From Flavobacteriaceae bacterium (lineage in GTDB: Bacteria; Bacteroidota; Bacteroidia; Flavobacteriales; Flavobacteriaceae): 6,411 nt of DNA. Under the pieces are notes generated by a model. It did no database searches and was not told where the DNA came from. It saw only the letters and a program-made list of their open reading frames with translations. The translations under genes and the position numbers were made by a program. The DNA lies in assembly GCA_008081325.1 (NCBI GenBank), contig VMCO01000109.1, positions 1-6,411 of the forward strand. The letters are read 5' to 3'. This document shows, one piece after another, positions 1 to 6,411 of the stretch (the stretch's first letter is position 1; the number at the start of each line of letters is the position of its first letter).

Positions 1-962
1 TTGGAAAAGTTTCATTATCAATCACTAATGCATCTAAAAGTTATGATGATTTAGATGTGTTAGAAAATATAAACTTAGAAATAGTAAAAGGTGAAAAAAT
101 TGCATTTGTTGGAAAAAACGGAGAAGGTAAATCTACATTAGCAAAAATGATTTCAAGACAAGTTGATTATACTGGAGAGATCACCCTGGGACATTCTGTT
201 AAAATGGGTTACTATGCTCAAAATCAAGCAGATTTTCTAGATGAAGACTTAACAATTTTAGAAACAATTGAAAATGCTATCCCAGAATCCAACAATGTAA
301 ATCCCAGAACGATATTAGGTTCTTTTTTATTTTCAAATGATGATGTGACAAAAAAAATTAAAGTTCTTTCAGGAGGTGAAAGAGCAAGGGTTTCATTGTG
401 TAAGCTTTTATTAAAGCCATATAATTTACTTGTAATGGATGAACCTACAAATCATTTGGATATTACATCAAAGGAGCTTTTAAAGCAAGCTTTGATGGAG
501 TATGACGGTAGTCTAATCGTTGTCTCGCATGATAGAGAGTTTTTACAAGGTTTAACACAAAAGGTTTATGAATTTAGAGACATGAATATAAAAGAATATC
601 ATGGAGATATAAATACATTTCTTTCTGAAAAAGATTTGAATAATTTTAAACAATTAGAATTATCAAATAAAGATTATGATAATTCTAATGTTAAAGATCA
701 AAACAAAGATTCGTTCAAGGATAAAAAGGACAAGAAAAGAAAAATTAATAAACTTAAGTCTAAAATTAGAAATATAGAAAAACAAATTGACACGCTAAGT
801 GATGAGCTAAAAAAGAAAGATTTAGAATTAGCTGATCCCATCAAATTTAATGAACTTTCGAGTGAAAAAGATTTCTTTCAAATTTATGGTCAACAAAAAA
901 ATGATCTTATTCAATTAGAGGAAAAGTGGACTGCTTTGGTTGAGGAATTGGAAAATATTTAA
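1..962 (+). CDS. ABC-F family ATP-binding cassette protein, 3' part (5' truncated by window edge)
   Basis: This is the C-terminal part of a soluble ABC-F protein, a family of duplicated ATPases without membrane domains that act on the ribosome. The reading frame is open from base 3, so the start lies outside the window; the GTG at 57 is internal, because the upstream codons (GKVSLSITNASKSYDDLDV) are the normal first strand of an ABC domain. Seen in order: Walker A GKNGEGKST (111-137), Q-loop YYAQNQ (about 210-227), signature LSGGE (366-380), Walker B LLVMDEP followed by TNHLD (from 426), and H-switch histidine (SHDR, 528-530). All catalytic residues are intact. After about base 650 comes a lysine-rich, heptad-like C-terminal coiled coil, as in Uup/YdiF-type members. 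The first ABC domain and the interdomain linker are not visible. An antibiotic-resistance ABC-F cannot be excluded, but the sequence looks like the general housekeeping flavobacterial type. The gene ends 12 bp from the convergent gene at 975. Confidence 0.93.
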   Translation, partial: GKVSLSITNASKSYDDLDVLENINLEIVKGEKIAFVGKNGEGKSTLAKMISRQVDYTGEITLGHSVKMGYYAQNQADFLDEDLTILETIENAIPESNNVNPRTILGSFLFSNDDVTKKIKVLSGGERARVSLCKLLLKPYNLLVMDEPTNHLDITSKELLKQALMEYDGSLIVVSHDREFLQGLTQKVYEFRDMNIKEYHGDINTFLSEKDLNNFKQLELSNKDYDNSNVKDQNKDSFKDKKDKKRKINKLKSKIRNIEKQIDTLSDELKKKDLELADPIKFNELSSEKDFFQIYGQQKNDLIQLEEKWTALVEELENI

Positions 963-974
963 GAATTTTTTGTT

Positions 975-1604
975 TTAAGACTGTTTAAGTATACTGGCTT
1001 TATTTATTTCAATAGATGATAAAATTGTCCATATGATAAAAAGCATTTCTATTGCTCTTTGATAAAGCCCTTTAAACTCACTTGTTAAATTAGAGCTAAA
1101 TAAATATATAAGGATTAAACTAAACAGTCCAAGTATAATTGATTGAATAGAAAATAAATATCTTGTTTTTTTTATTGCTAATCCAATTGAGATTATAAAA
1201 AATGGAACAAATAGATACATAATTAAAGCACTAAGATTATGAATTATTTGGGCAAAACTAGGGTTTATCATTTCTGTATTACAACCACTATCACAAGGAA
1301 ATATTGCGGTTATTATTGTTCCTAATCCGTAAAATATACCAATTCCATAAAAGCCTATTTTGACTAATATATTTGGTTGTAAATATTTAACTCCTAAAAA
1401 ATAAAATAAGCTTATCATTATTCCACTTGGTATGTATCCAAATATCCTTAGATATAAACCGTGTTTTGTGTCAACTGCGTAGGACTCACTTATAAATTGA
1501 CTAGTAATGTTATAATTTTCGATTAGTAGTCCACCTAAAATAAATGTAAAAAGAAGTAAAGAAACCCCAATAAATCCAAACGCAGAGACAAACTTATTAT
1601 TCAT
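975..1604 (-). CDS. DUF998-like six-helix integral membrane protein
   Basis: This 209-residue inner-membrane protein has six hydrophobic segments at roughly residues 6-28, 53-72, 80-102, 118-143, 148-170 and 183-200. The IFPCDSGC motif after helix 3, followed by a conserved-looking histidine (H122) at the start of helix 4, recalls the DUF998 family, whose biochemical function is unknown to me. Lysine and arginine cluster in the loops at 73-82 and 145-148 and at the C-terminus, so by the positive-inside rule the C104/C108 loop faces the periplasm. The start chosen is the ATG at 1604-1602: it has GGAG 7 nt upstream and sits one base after the TAA of the preceding redox lipoprotein gene (TAACATG), a classic translational-coupling arrangement. 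A GTG at 1646 would add 14 residues and overlap the upstream gene by 41 nt; it is less likely. The family call is from motif recall, not a search. Confidence 0.8.
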   Translation of the reverse strand: MNNKFVSAFGFIGVSLLLFTFILGGLLIENYNITSQFISESYAVDTKHGLYLRIFGYIPSGIMISLFYFLGVKYLQPNILVKIGFYGIGIFYGLGTIITAIFPCDSGCNTEMINPSFAQIIHNLSALIMYLFVPFFIISIGLAIKKTRYLFSIQSIILGLFSLILIYLFSSNLTSEFKGLYQRAIEMLFIIWTILSSIEINKASILKQS

Positions 1605-1605
1605 G

Positions 1606-2814
1606 TTATAGCTCCAGTAATCCTTTAATTTCTGATTCAAATTCACTTTTGTAATCTATAAATGCTTGTCCAGTTGCAGGACCATTAAATCCGGTGTGAA
1701 TGCTATTAACCTTTCCAGTTTTATCAATTACTATAGAGGTCGGATATGAAATGATATTGTCTAACATTGGAAGTTTTTCTAGAAATTTTTCTTTATCTGT
1801 TCCACCATACTGGGCAAGTAAAATAGGATAAGGAATATTAAATTTGTCAATCATATTTTTAATTCTCTTCATGGCTCTATCTTCTGTTTTAGCAGCTTCA
1901 ACACTTAACCCGACAAATGCCAAATCTTTGTTAGGATTGTCCTTCAAGTAAGAAAGGAAAAATTGAGTTTCATCCAAGCAGTTTGGACACCAGGTTCCTA
2001 ATATTTGAACAACAACTACTTTATTTTTAAATTGTTCGTCATTAAGACTAATAAATTTTCCATTTGTATCTTTAAAATTAAAATTGATCGATTGAAATCC
2101 GTCTTTAAGTTTTGTTAGGCTTTTCGAATCAGCTAGTTCATAATTTTGATCTTCAACCATCCAAAATTCAGTAATCGAAGAGCTATAATAATGTAAATTT
2201 CCAAAAATAGTATCTCCTTTTTTCTCTGCTTTAATAAGATAAGGGTGAGCACCATCAAAAGTTGAAAGCAAAATAGAATCACCAAAGGTAATCCCGGACA
2301 GGTATCTGGTATCTCCTGTGTTTTTTCTGAATGTTCCAGAAACTTTATTGCCTTCTTGATTGAATATACCTAGTCCAGGATATGGGTTTTCTGGTCTAAA
2401 TACCGTTTTGTATTTTCCGCTTAAAGAAAAATTAGCCTTTTTATCAGATTGAAATTTTGGTTCGTTGTTTATCTTAGCGTAGAATGAGGCCTCTTTTCCA
2501 GATTCTTCTTTTAAATATCTCCCATTTAGTGATTCTGCATCTTTTTTAGCTATTATTACTGCATCATAAGGAGGCATAAAGATTTTAATTGAGTCTTCTT
2601 CAAAAATAATATCGTCATAAATCAGAGTTTCTTTATCGTTTTCAACTATCATCACAAATTGATTTAACTCTTTTGTTAATTCAAACTTAAAAGGAAGTAT
2701 CGAGCCATCTTTTGTTTTTATTTCAGCCCTATAATTACCTAGTTGTGGTTCATAATTGTTGAAACACGACTGAAATAAGAGTAATACGATTGAAAAGAAT
2801 TTTAAAAATCTCAT
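1606..2814 (-). CDS. TlpA-like thioredoxin-fold lipoprotein (thiol-disulfide reductase)
   Basis: A 402-residue envelope protein. Residues 1-16 form a short hydrophobic signal ending LLLFQS before Cys17, a plausible lipoprotein signal (signal peptidase II) with a relaxed Bacteroidota lipobox. Residues about 25-240 are beta-rich with two similar openings (GNYRAEI near 26 and GKYKTVF near 133) and segments such as GDTRYLSG and LSTFDGAH, which I recognise from Bacteroidota proteins in which this part precedes a redoxin domain. Residues about 243-402 are a TlpA/ResA-type thioredoxin domain: the strand VVVVQILGTW leads into the CPNC active site (C276, C279), and SYPTS supplies the cis-proline (P358) that faces it. 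Such proteins reduce or exchange disulfides in periplasmic proteins; the true partner here is unknown. It is the first gene of a pair with the downstream DUF998-like gene. No Shine-Dalgarno sequence precedes the ATG, which is common in this phylum. Confidence 0.88.
   Translation of the reverse strand: MRFLKFFSIVLLLFQSCFNNYEPQLGNYRAEIKTKDGSILPFKFELTKELNQFVMIVENDKETLIYDDIIFEEDSIKIFMPPYDAVIIAKKDAESLNGRYLKEESGKEASFYAKINNEPKFQSDKKANFSLSGKYKTVFRPENPYPGLGIFNQEGNKVSGTFRKNTGDTRYLSGITFGDSILLSTFDGAHPYLIKAEKKGDTIFGNLHYYSSSITEFWMVEDQNYELADSKSLTKLKDGFQSINFNFKDTNGKFISLNDEQFKNKVVVVQILGTWCPNCLDETQFFLSYLKDNPNKDLAFVGLSVEAAKTEDRAMKRIKNMIDKFNIPYPILLAQYGGTDKEKFLEKLPMLDNIISYPTSIVIDKTGKVNSIHTGFNGPATGQAFIDYKSEFESEIKGLLEL
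1612..1615 (-). promoter_or_regulatory. Shine-Dalgarno sequence deciding the DUF998-like start
   Basis: On the minus strand GGAG lies 7 nt before the ATG at 1604, inside the last codons of the redox lipoprotein gene. None of the other starts visible here has such a site, so it is the main reason for choosing the ATG over the GTG at 1646. It also supports re-initiation by ribosomes finishing the upstream gene. Confidence 0.55.
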
Positions 2815-2835
2815 AAGTCAGACATCAATTTTACT

Positions 2836-2843
2836 CAAATTAA
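2836..2843 (-). promoter_or_regulatory. Weak candidate Bacteroidota -7 element for the redox lipoprotein gene
   Basis: The minus strand reads TTAATTTG, one mismatch from the Bacteroidota -7 consensus TAnnTTTG, 21 bp before the ATG at 2814. A matching -33 TTTG is not seen at the expected distance; that position falls in the A/T tract of the adjoining terminator. In such AT-rich sequence a match like this can occur by chance. Confidence 0.22.
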
Positions 2844-2857
2844 TAATTTTTAATAAT

Positions 2858-2889
2858 AAAAAAAAGACCTAATCTCTTAGGTCTTTTTT
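2858..2889 (-). terminator. Rho-independent terminator of the propeller-protein operon
   Basis: An almost perfect hairpin: GACCTAA (2866-2872) pairs with TTAGGTC (2877-2883) around the 4-base loop TCTC, and the flanking A tract (2858-2865) and T tract (2884-2889) can extend the stem to 13 bp. On the minus strand it begins 11 nt after the propeller gene's TAA and ends in eight U residues, as expected for an intrinsic terminator. Because both flanks are A/T tracts it could work in either direction, but no plus-strand gene leads into it. Confidence 0.88.
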
Positions 2890-2900
2890 CATTTCTGTTA

Positions 2901-5900
2901 TTATTCATTAATAAAATCATCAAAGGATTTTTCAGGCAATAATTCAGAACTAATTTTCTGAATAATCTTGTCATATCTCTTATTGGCTGATTTCATTTCC
3001 TTTTCAATAAGCTCTAAATTTTCTAATTCATTAGCTGAAGGTTTATCATAACTAGAAGCAACTTTAGCATACAAATCAGACATTTTTTCTCTTAATTGTT
3101 TTTTTGCAGCTCCAACATAATTATCACCTGTTGTGATAACTAAAGAAGTTTTTAAATTATTAAGGTCAGATTTCATTTGATCAGAAATACTCTCATTTGA
3201 AATTAATTCGTCCATAATGTAAACCATATATGCAAGTTCTTCAGTCATATTAAATAGCTTCATAACTGTTTCATACTGAAACTTTCTGTCTTCCTGGTTA
3301 AGTCCTGCATTATTCTTATAAGTAACATTAATGATTTTTTCAAATGTATCTCTCCCTTTTTTTATAACTACTTTATACTCACCTGCAGGAACCATTGGAG
3401 ATGTAAATCCACCAAAACTCAAAGTTTTACCTTTTGCAATTTTTGGTGTTCTCATATTATAGTTCCATTCAACGGTATTAATTCCCTTAGATTTACCAGG
3501 ATTAAGAGTCGTTATTTTATTACCATTCATATCTTGGATTTCCATTGTCATCTTACCGAATGTATGTCTTTTAGGTAATAAATACTGAATTTGACAACTT
3601 AAAGAAGAATTTGGACCGATAAATTGAGTTTCTCGACCAAAATTATCTGCAAAACCACCAAATTCTTGAATCTCAAATTCATCTCTTTCAAAGAAATAAA
3701 GTTTATTAGAAAGATTTGTTTCGTTTATTTCTCTTAACGGAGATATATCATCAATAATTATTACTCCACGACCATGAGTTCCCATAACCAAATCATTTGT
3801 TTTGCTTTGCAATTCAATGTAATGTATAGCTACAGGAGGTACATTTTTTGTAAATTTTGACCATTTATCTCCACCATTAATTGTAACATATAGACCAAGT
3901 TCAGTACCTAGAAAAAGTAAATCTTTGTTTACATAATCTTCTTGAATATTTCTGGTGAATCCTATTACATCATCATTAGGAATTATATTAGTCCAAGTTT
4001 TTCCTAAATCAGTTGTTTTATAAGCGTAAGCTTTCATATCACCAGTTGTATGGCCATCAAATACAACATATGCTGTGTTTTCGTCATGTACACTTGCTTC
4101 AATATGGTAAACCCAGGTATTTTTTGGCACTCCCGATACATTTTTGACTACATTTTTCCAACTTTTACCTCCGTTTTTAGTTACCTGAATATTACCGTCA
4201 TCGGTTCCAGCCCAAATGATATTTTCATTCAGTGGTGATTCAGTAATAGTAAAAATTGTTGTGTGGTTTTCAGCACCAGAGTTATCCATTGAAAGACCTC
4301 CGGAATCTTCTTGATTTTGTTTTGCTGGATCATTAGTTGTTAAATCAGGAGAAATAATGTCCCATGTATCACCTTTATCATCAGATCTATGAACATATTG
4401 GCTACCAATGTAAAGTCTGTCAGGGTTATTCTTACTTGTTTCAATTGGGGCATTCCAATTAAATCTATATTCTTCATAACCCTTTACTGCAAGTGGCTGA
4501 ATAGTTTTCACTAAATTATTGTCAACATCGTATCTCCATACATTTTCAGCACCTTGCATCTCAGAGTATATAATATTTTTTGTAGGATGTCTTAAAACTC
4601 TAAATCCATCACCTTGACCAACTGGTTTCCAATCTTTAGCTGAAATACCACCTGAAGAAAAAGAAGGTCCATACCATGAGCCATTATCTTGTAGCCCACC
4701 ATAAATATTGTAAGGTTCATCATTATCAACACTTATGTGATAGAATTGTGATAGTGGTAGGTTTTCAACAATTTCCATTGTAACACCTTTGTTCCAAGAT
4801 CTGTATACACCACCGTCTGTTCCTACATACATAATATCAGAGTTATTGATATCAAAAACCATATCGTGTATATCAGGGTGCATTGACCCAAGGTTTTCAA
4901 ATGTTTCACCTCCATCTTTTGAAATAGATCCGTATAAACCAGCTTTAACTACTACATTTTCGTCTTTTGGGTCTACCACAATTCTTGAAAAATAAAATGG
5001 TCTTACTGTAATACCAAAATCATTATTCATCTGTTTCCAGTTCTCTCCTCCGTCAACACTTTTATACAACCCTTTGTCTTCATTTTTTTCAGATTCAATA
5101 ACTGTATACAAGGTTTTAGGGTTTGATTTTGCAACACCAATTGCTAATCTTCCCAATTTTCCTTCCGGAAATCCATTGTGAATCTTATTCCAGTTTTTTC
5201 CTCCATCTACGGATTTATATAATGCGCTATTGTCACCTCCAGAGTTAAACGACCATCCAGTTCGTCTAAATTCCCACATAGATGCGTATAATATATTAGG
5301 ATTGCTAGGATCCATTGCTAAATCTGCACAACCTGTAGATTCATTTAGATATAAAATATTTTCCCAAGTAACACCTCCGTCACTTGATTTATAAACTCCT
5401 CTTTCATTACTATCTGACCATAAAGCTCCTAAAACTGCAACAAATATTTCATTAGAGTTTTTAGGGTTTACAATTATATTGGCAATTCTTTCAGATTTTT
5501 CAAGACCAATTTTGCTCCAGTTATTTCCACCATCAGTTGATTTATATAAGCCATCTCCAACGGAAACACTATTTCTTGGCCATGGCTCTCCTGTACCCAC
5601 ATAGATGGTGTTATTTGGATCATTAGGATCTAATTCAACAGCTCCTATTGATTGTGCATGATCATCAAAAATTGGATAAAAAGTTGTTCCAGCATTATTA
5701 GATTTCCATACACCCCCACCGGCTGATCCTGCATAAATAATCATAGGATCTGTAGGATGATTTTCCATATCACTAATTCTACCGCTCATCACAGCAGGAC
5801 CAATTTTTCTTGCACTTAAATCTCCAAAATAGTTTTCAAGTTTTATTTCTTTTTTTTCTTGTGAAAATAAACTCAATGATATGCATAGTAATGCTATACC

Positions 5901-5930
5901 ACTAAGCTTAGTAGTTAATTTATTTATCAT
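2901..5930 (-). CDS. Secreted Asp-box (VPS10/sortilin-like) twin beta-propeller protein, 'glycosyl hydrolase'-annotated family
   Basis: A 1009-residue exported protein. Residues 1-24 are a Sec signal peptide (hydrophobic core GIALLCISLSLFSQ, likely cleaved after Q24). Asp-box (BNR) motifs of the form SxDGGxTW occur at residues 77, 131, 182, 240, 291, 337, 378 (degenerate), 516, 584, 639 and 683. They are about 50-60 residues apart in the first part, which fits two successive beta-propellers (about 40-390 and 400-730). The closing segment GTHGRGVIIIDDISPLRE (717-734) is typical of the Bacteroidota family usually labelled glycosyl hydrolase or VPS10/sortilin-like. Then follow a beta-sandwich-like region (about 770-870, with TVEWNYNMRTP and MVPAGEYKV) and a helical, charged C-terminus (876-1009). 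Asp boxes are structural turns, so the sequence does not demonstrate glycosidase activity; a binding or scaffold role is equally possible. No type IX secretion C-terminal domain is evident. It follows the LolA-like gene by 9 bp and is the last gene of that operon. Confidence 0.9.
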   Translation of the reverse strand: MINKLTTKLSGIALLCISLSLFSQEKKEIKLENYFGDLSARKIGPAVMSGRISDMENHPTDPMIIYAGSAGGGVWKSNNAGTTFYPIFDDHAQSIGAVELDPNDPNNTIYVGTGEPWPRNSVSVGDGLYKSTDGGNNWSKIGLEKSERIANIIVNPKNSNEIFVAVLGALWSDSNERGVYKSSDGGVTWENILYLNESTGCADLAMDPSNPNILYASMWEFRRTGWSFNSGGDNSALYKSVDGGKNWNKIHNGFPEGKLGRLAIGVAKSNPKTLYTVIESEKNEDKGLYKSVDGGENWKQMNNDFGITVRPFYFSRIVVDPKDENVVVKAGLYGSISKDGGETFENLGSMHPDIHDMVFDINNSDIMYVGTDGGVYRSWNKGVTMEIVENLPLSQFYHISVDNDEPYNIYGGLQDNGSWYGPSFSSGGISAKDWKPVGQGDGFRVLRHPTKNIIYSEMQGAENVWRYDVDNNLVKTIQPLAVKGYEEYRFNWNAPIETSKNNPDRLYIGSQYVHRSDDKGDTWDIISPDLTTNDPAKQNQEDSGGLSMDNSGAENHTTIFTITESPLNENIIWAGTDDGNIQVTKNGGKSWKNVVKNVSGVPKNTWVYHIEASVHDENTAYVVFDGHTTGDMKAYAYKTTDLGKTWTNIIPNDDVIGFTRNIQEDYVNKDLLFLGTELGLYVTINGGDKWSKFTKNVPPVAIHYIELQSKTNDLVMGTHGRGVIIIDDISPLREINETNLSNKLYFFERDEFEIQEFGGFADNFGRETQFIGPNSSLSCQIQYLLPKRHTFGKMTMEIQDMNGNKITTLNPGKSKGINTVEWNYNMRTPKIAKGKTLSFGGFTSPMVPAGEYKVVIKKGRDTFEKIINVTYKNNAGLNQEDRKFQYETVMKLFNMTEELAYMVYIMDELISNESISDQMKSDLNNLKTSLVITTGDNYVGAAKKQLREKMSDLYAKVASSYDKPSANELENLELIEKEMKSANKRYDKIIQKISSELLPEKSFDDFINE
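3861..5702 (-). repeat. Eleven Asp-box repeats within the propeller gene
   Basis: Protein-level repeats encoding S/T-x-D/N-x-G-x-T/x-W/F turns, one per propeller blade, mostly preceded by an aromatic/hydrophobic residue plus K or R (LYKS, VYKS, VHRS). The closest pair, LYKSVDGGKNW (around 5190-5222) and LYKSVDGGENW (around 5037-5072), differs at many silent positions, so the blades are old duplications rather than a recent DNA-level expansion. The stretch between residues 386 and 515 has no recognisable box and probably marks the passage into the second propeller. Confidence 0.8.
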
Positions 5931-5939
5931 AACTTTTAA

Positions 5940-6411
5940 TTAGTTGTTATTTTCTTCTTTAACAGTTTGAGGAGTTTCAGATGTCTCAGGTGTCTCAGTT
6001 GTCTCAGGAAATTCAAATTCACTGTCATCTACCGATGGATTTAATTCTATTGAATTAATTGTTATTGGTTGTCCTGGTTGATCTTTTACACCCTGGGTCA
6101 TAGAAAAAGGAAGATATAGGCCTTCTACTTCTTGGTAATCACTCATTTTTGATTCCATAATCATTCCTTTGCCTGGACCACTCATAACCTCCTCATGTAC
6201 CATTATTGGAACAAAATTTTCAGAGTCAAAGTAGTAGATAGAAACATTTGGAACTTCTTCACCATCAACAAGCATTGGTTTTTTTGTTAATTTAATTTTA
6301 AATGCATCTGAGCCATCAACTGTCTCCGTGCCCATTAATTCTGCTGTAAACCCCTTGTCTTTATAGTTAAGAAATGCATCAGGGAATTCACTCATCTCAT
6401 TTTTTATATTA
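5940..6411 (-). CDS. LolA-like outer-membrane lipoprotein-sorting family protein, C-terminal part (5' truncated by window edge)
   Basis: The frame stays open to the right edge (NIKNE precedes the methionine at 6395), so the true start and the expected signal peptide lie outside. About 156 residues are visible, probably the last 60% of a protein of about 250. Segments such as FLNYKDKGFTAELMGTETV, FKIKLTKKP, YYFDSENFVPI, MSDYQEVEGLYLPFSM and GQPITINSIELNP show the alternating strands of the LolA/LolB-like half-barrel seen in Bacteroidota proteins annotated as outer membrane lipoprotein-sorting proteins. Members of this fold bind acyl chains or hydrophobic ligands in the periplasm; whether this one carries lipoproteins is not shown. 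The C-terminus is an acidic, Thr/Pro-rich tail ending KEENNN. It is upstream of, and 9 bp from, the propeller gene, so the two are almost certainly cotranscribed; any promoter is beyond the window. Confidence 0.78.
   Translation of the reverse strand, partial: NIKNEMSEFPDAFLNYKDKGFTAELMGTETVDGSDAFKIKLTKKPMLVDGEEVPNVSIYYFDSENFVPIMVHEEVMSGPGKGMIMESKMSDYQEVEGLYLPFSMTQGVKDQPGQPITINSIELNPSVDDSEFEFPETTETPETSETPQTVKEENNN
5964..6008 (-). repeat. Five-unit 9-nt tandem repeat encoding a (P/T/S)ET tail
   Basis: On the minus strand five consecutive 9-mers read CCTGAGACA, ACTGAGACA, CCTGAGACA, TCTGAAACT and CCTCAAACT, encoding PET, TET, PET, SET, PQT in the tail of the LolA-like protein. The first three differ by a single base, indicating recent slippage, while the last two have drifted. 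The unit is a multiple of three, so copy-number change would lengthen or shorten the acidic tail without shifting frame. Confidence 0.85.

Noticed and set aside
57..59. GTG as the start of the ABC-F gene
   Set aside because: The frame is open upstream to base 3 and those codons encode the expected first strand of an ABC domain, so the gene is truncated by the window.
963..1000. Possible bidirectional terminator after the ABC-F gene
   Set aside because: Only weak A/T complementarity is present, with no stable stem.
1605..1646. GTG start giving a 14-residue N-terminal extension of the DUF998-like protein
   Set aside because: It needs a 41-nt overlap and a GTG codon without a ribosome site, while the ATG at 1604 has GGAG at 7 nt and places helix 1 right at the N-terminus.
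4050..4238. Plus-strand open frame of 62 codons
   Set aside because: It lies wholly antisense to the propeller gene, whose frame is well supported by Asp-box motifs; its translation shows no recognisable domain.
4789..4995. Plus-strand open frame of 68 codons
   Set aside because: It is also antisense within the propeller gene; the low-complexity translation mirrors the repeat-rich coding strand.
3861..5702. Regularly spaced repeats as a CRISPR array or DNA-level tandem repeat
   Set aside because: The similarity is at protein level (Asp boxes), the spacing is 150-180 nt with coding sequence between, and codons differ between copies.
6393..6395. ATG as the start of the LolA-like gene
   Set aside because: The frame continues to the window edge, no signal peptide follows this methionine, and the visible part begins in the middle of the fold.

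Overview
This AT-rich 6.4 kb window holds five protein-coding genes, two of them cut by the window edges. It looks like chromosomal DNA from a member of the Bacteroidota, most likely a marine or environmental flavobacterium. The signs are strong AT bias in codons, a signal peptide ending in FSQ, loose or absent Shine-Dalgarno sequences before most genes, and three protein types typical of that group: a large Asp-box (VPS10/sortilin-like) propeller protein, a LolA-like outer-membrane lipoprotein-sorting homologue, and a TlpA-like redox lipoprotein with a long beta-rich N-terminal half. The taxonomic call is inference from protein character, not from a marker gene.

Layout: bases 1-962 (+) are the 3' part of an ABC-F ATPase (second nucleotide-binding domain and C-terminal coiled coil). 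It converges on a minus-strand pair: a six-helix DUF998-like membrane protein (975-1604) downstream of, and apparently translationally coupled to, a thioredoxin-fold lipoprotein (1606-2814). A strong intrinsic terminator at 2858-2889 separates this pair from a second minus-strand pair: the 1009-residue Asp-box propeller protein (2901-5930) and, 9 bp upstream of it, the LolA-like protein (5940 to the right edge, N-terminus missing).

Two functional modules are suggested. The redox lipoprotein and the membrane protein may work together: the lipoprotein carries a CPNC active site in the cell envelope, and the membrane protein has a CxxxC pair in a loop predicted to be periplasmic. The LolA-like and propeller proteins form a tight cell-envelope operon whose exact substrate is unknown. 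I see no insertion sequence, CRISPR array, tRNA, rRNA, phage or defence module. The window reads as ordinary core or near-core chromosome, and no claim of a new system is supported; the most interesting leads are the coupled thiol pair and the paired envelope proteins.
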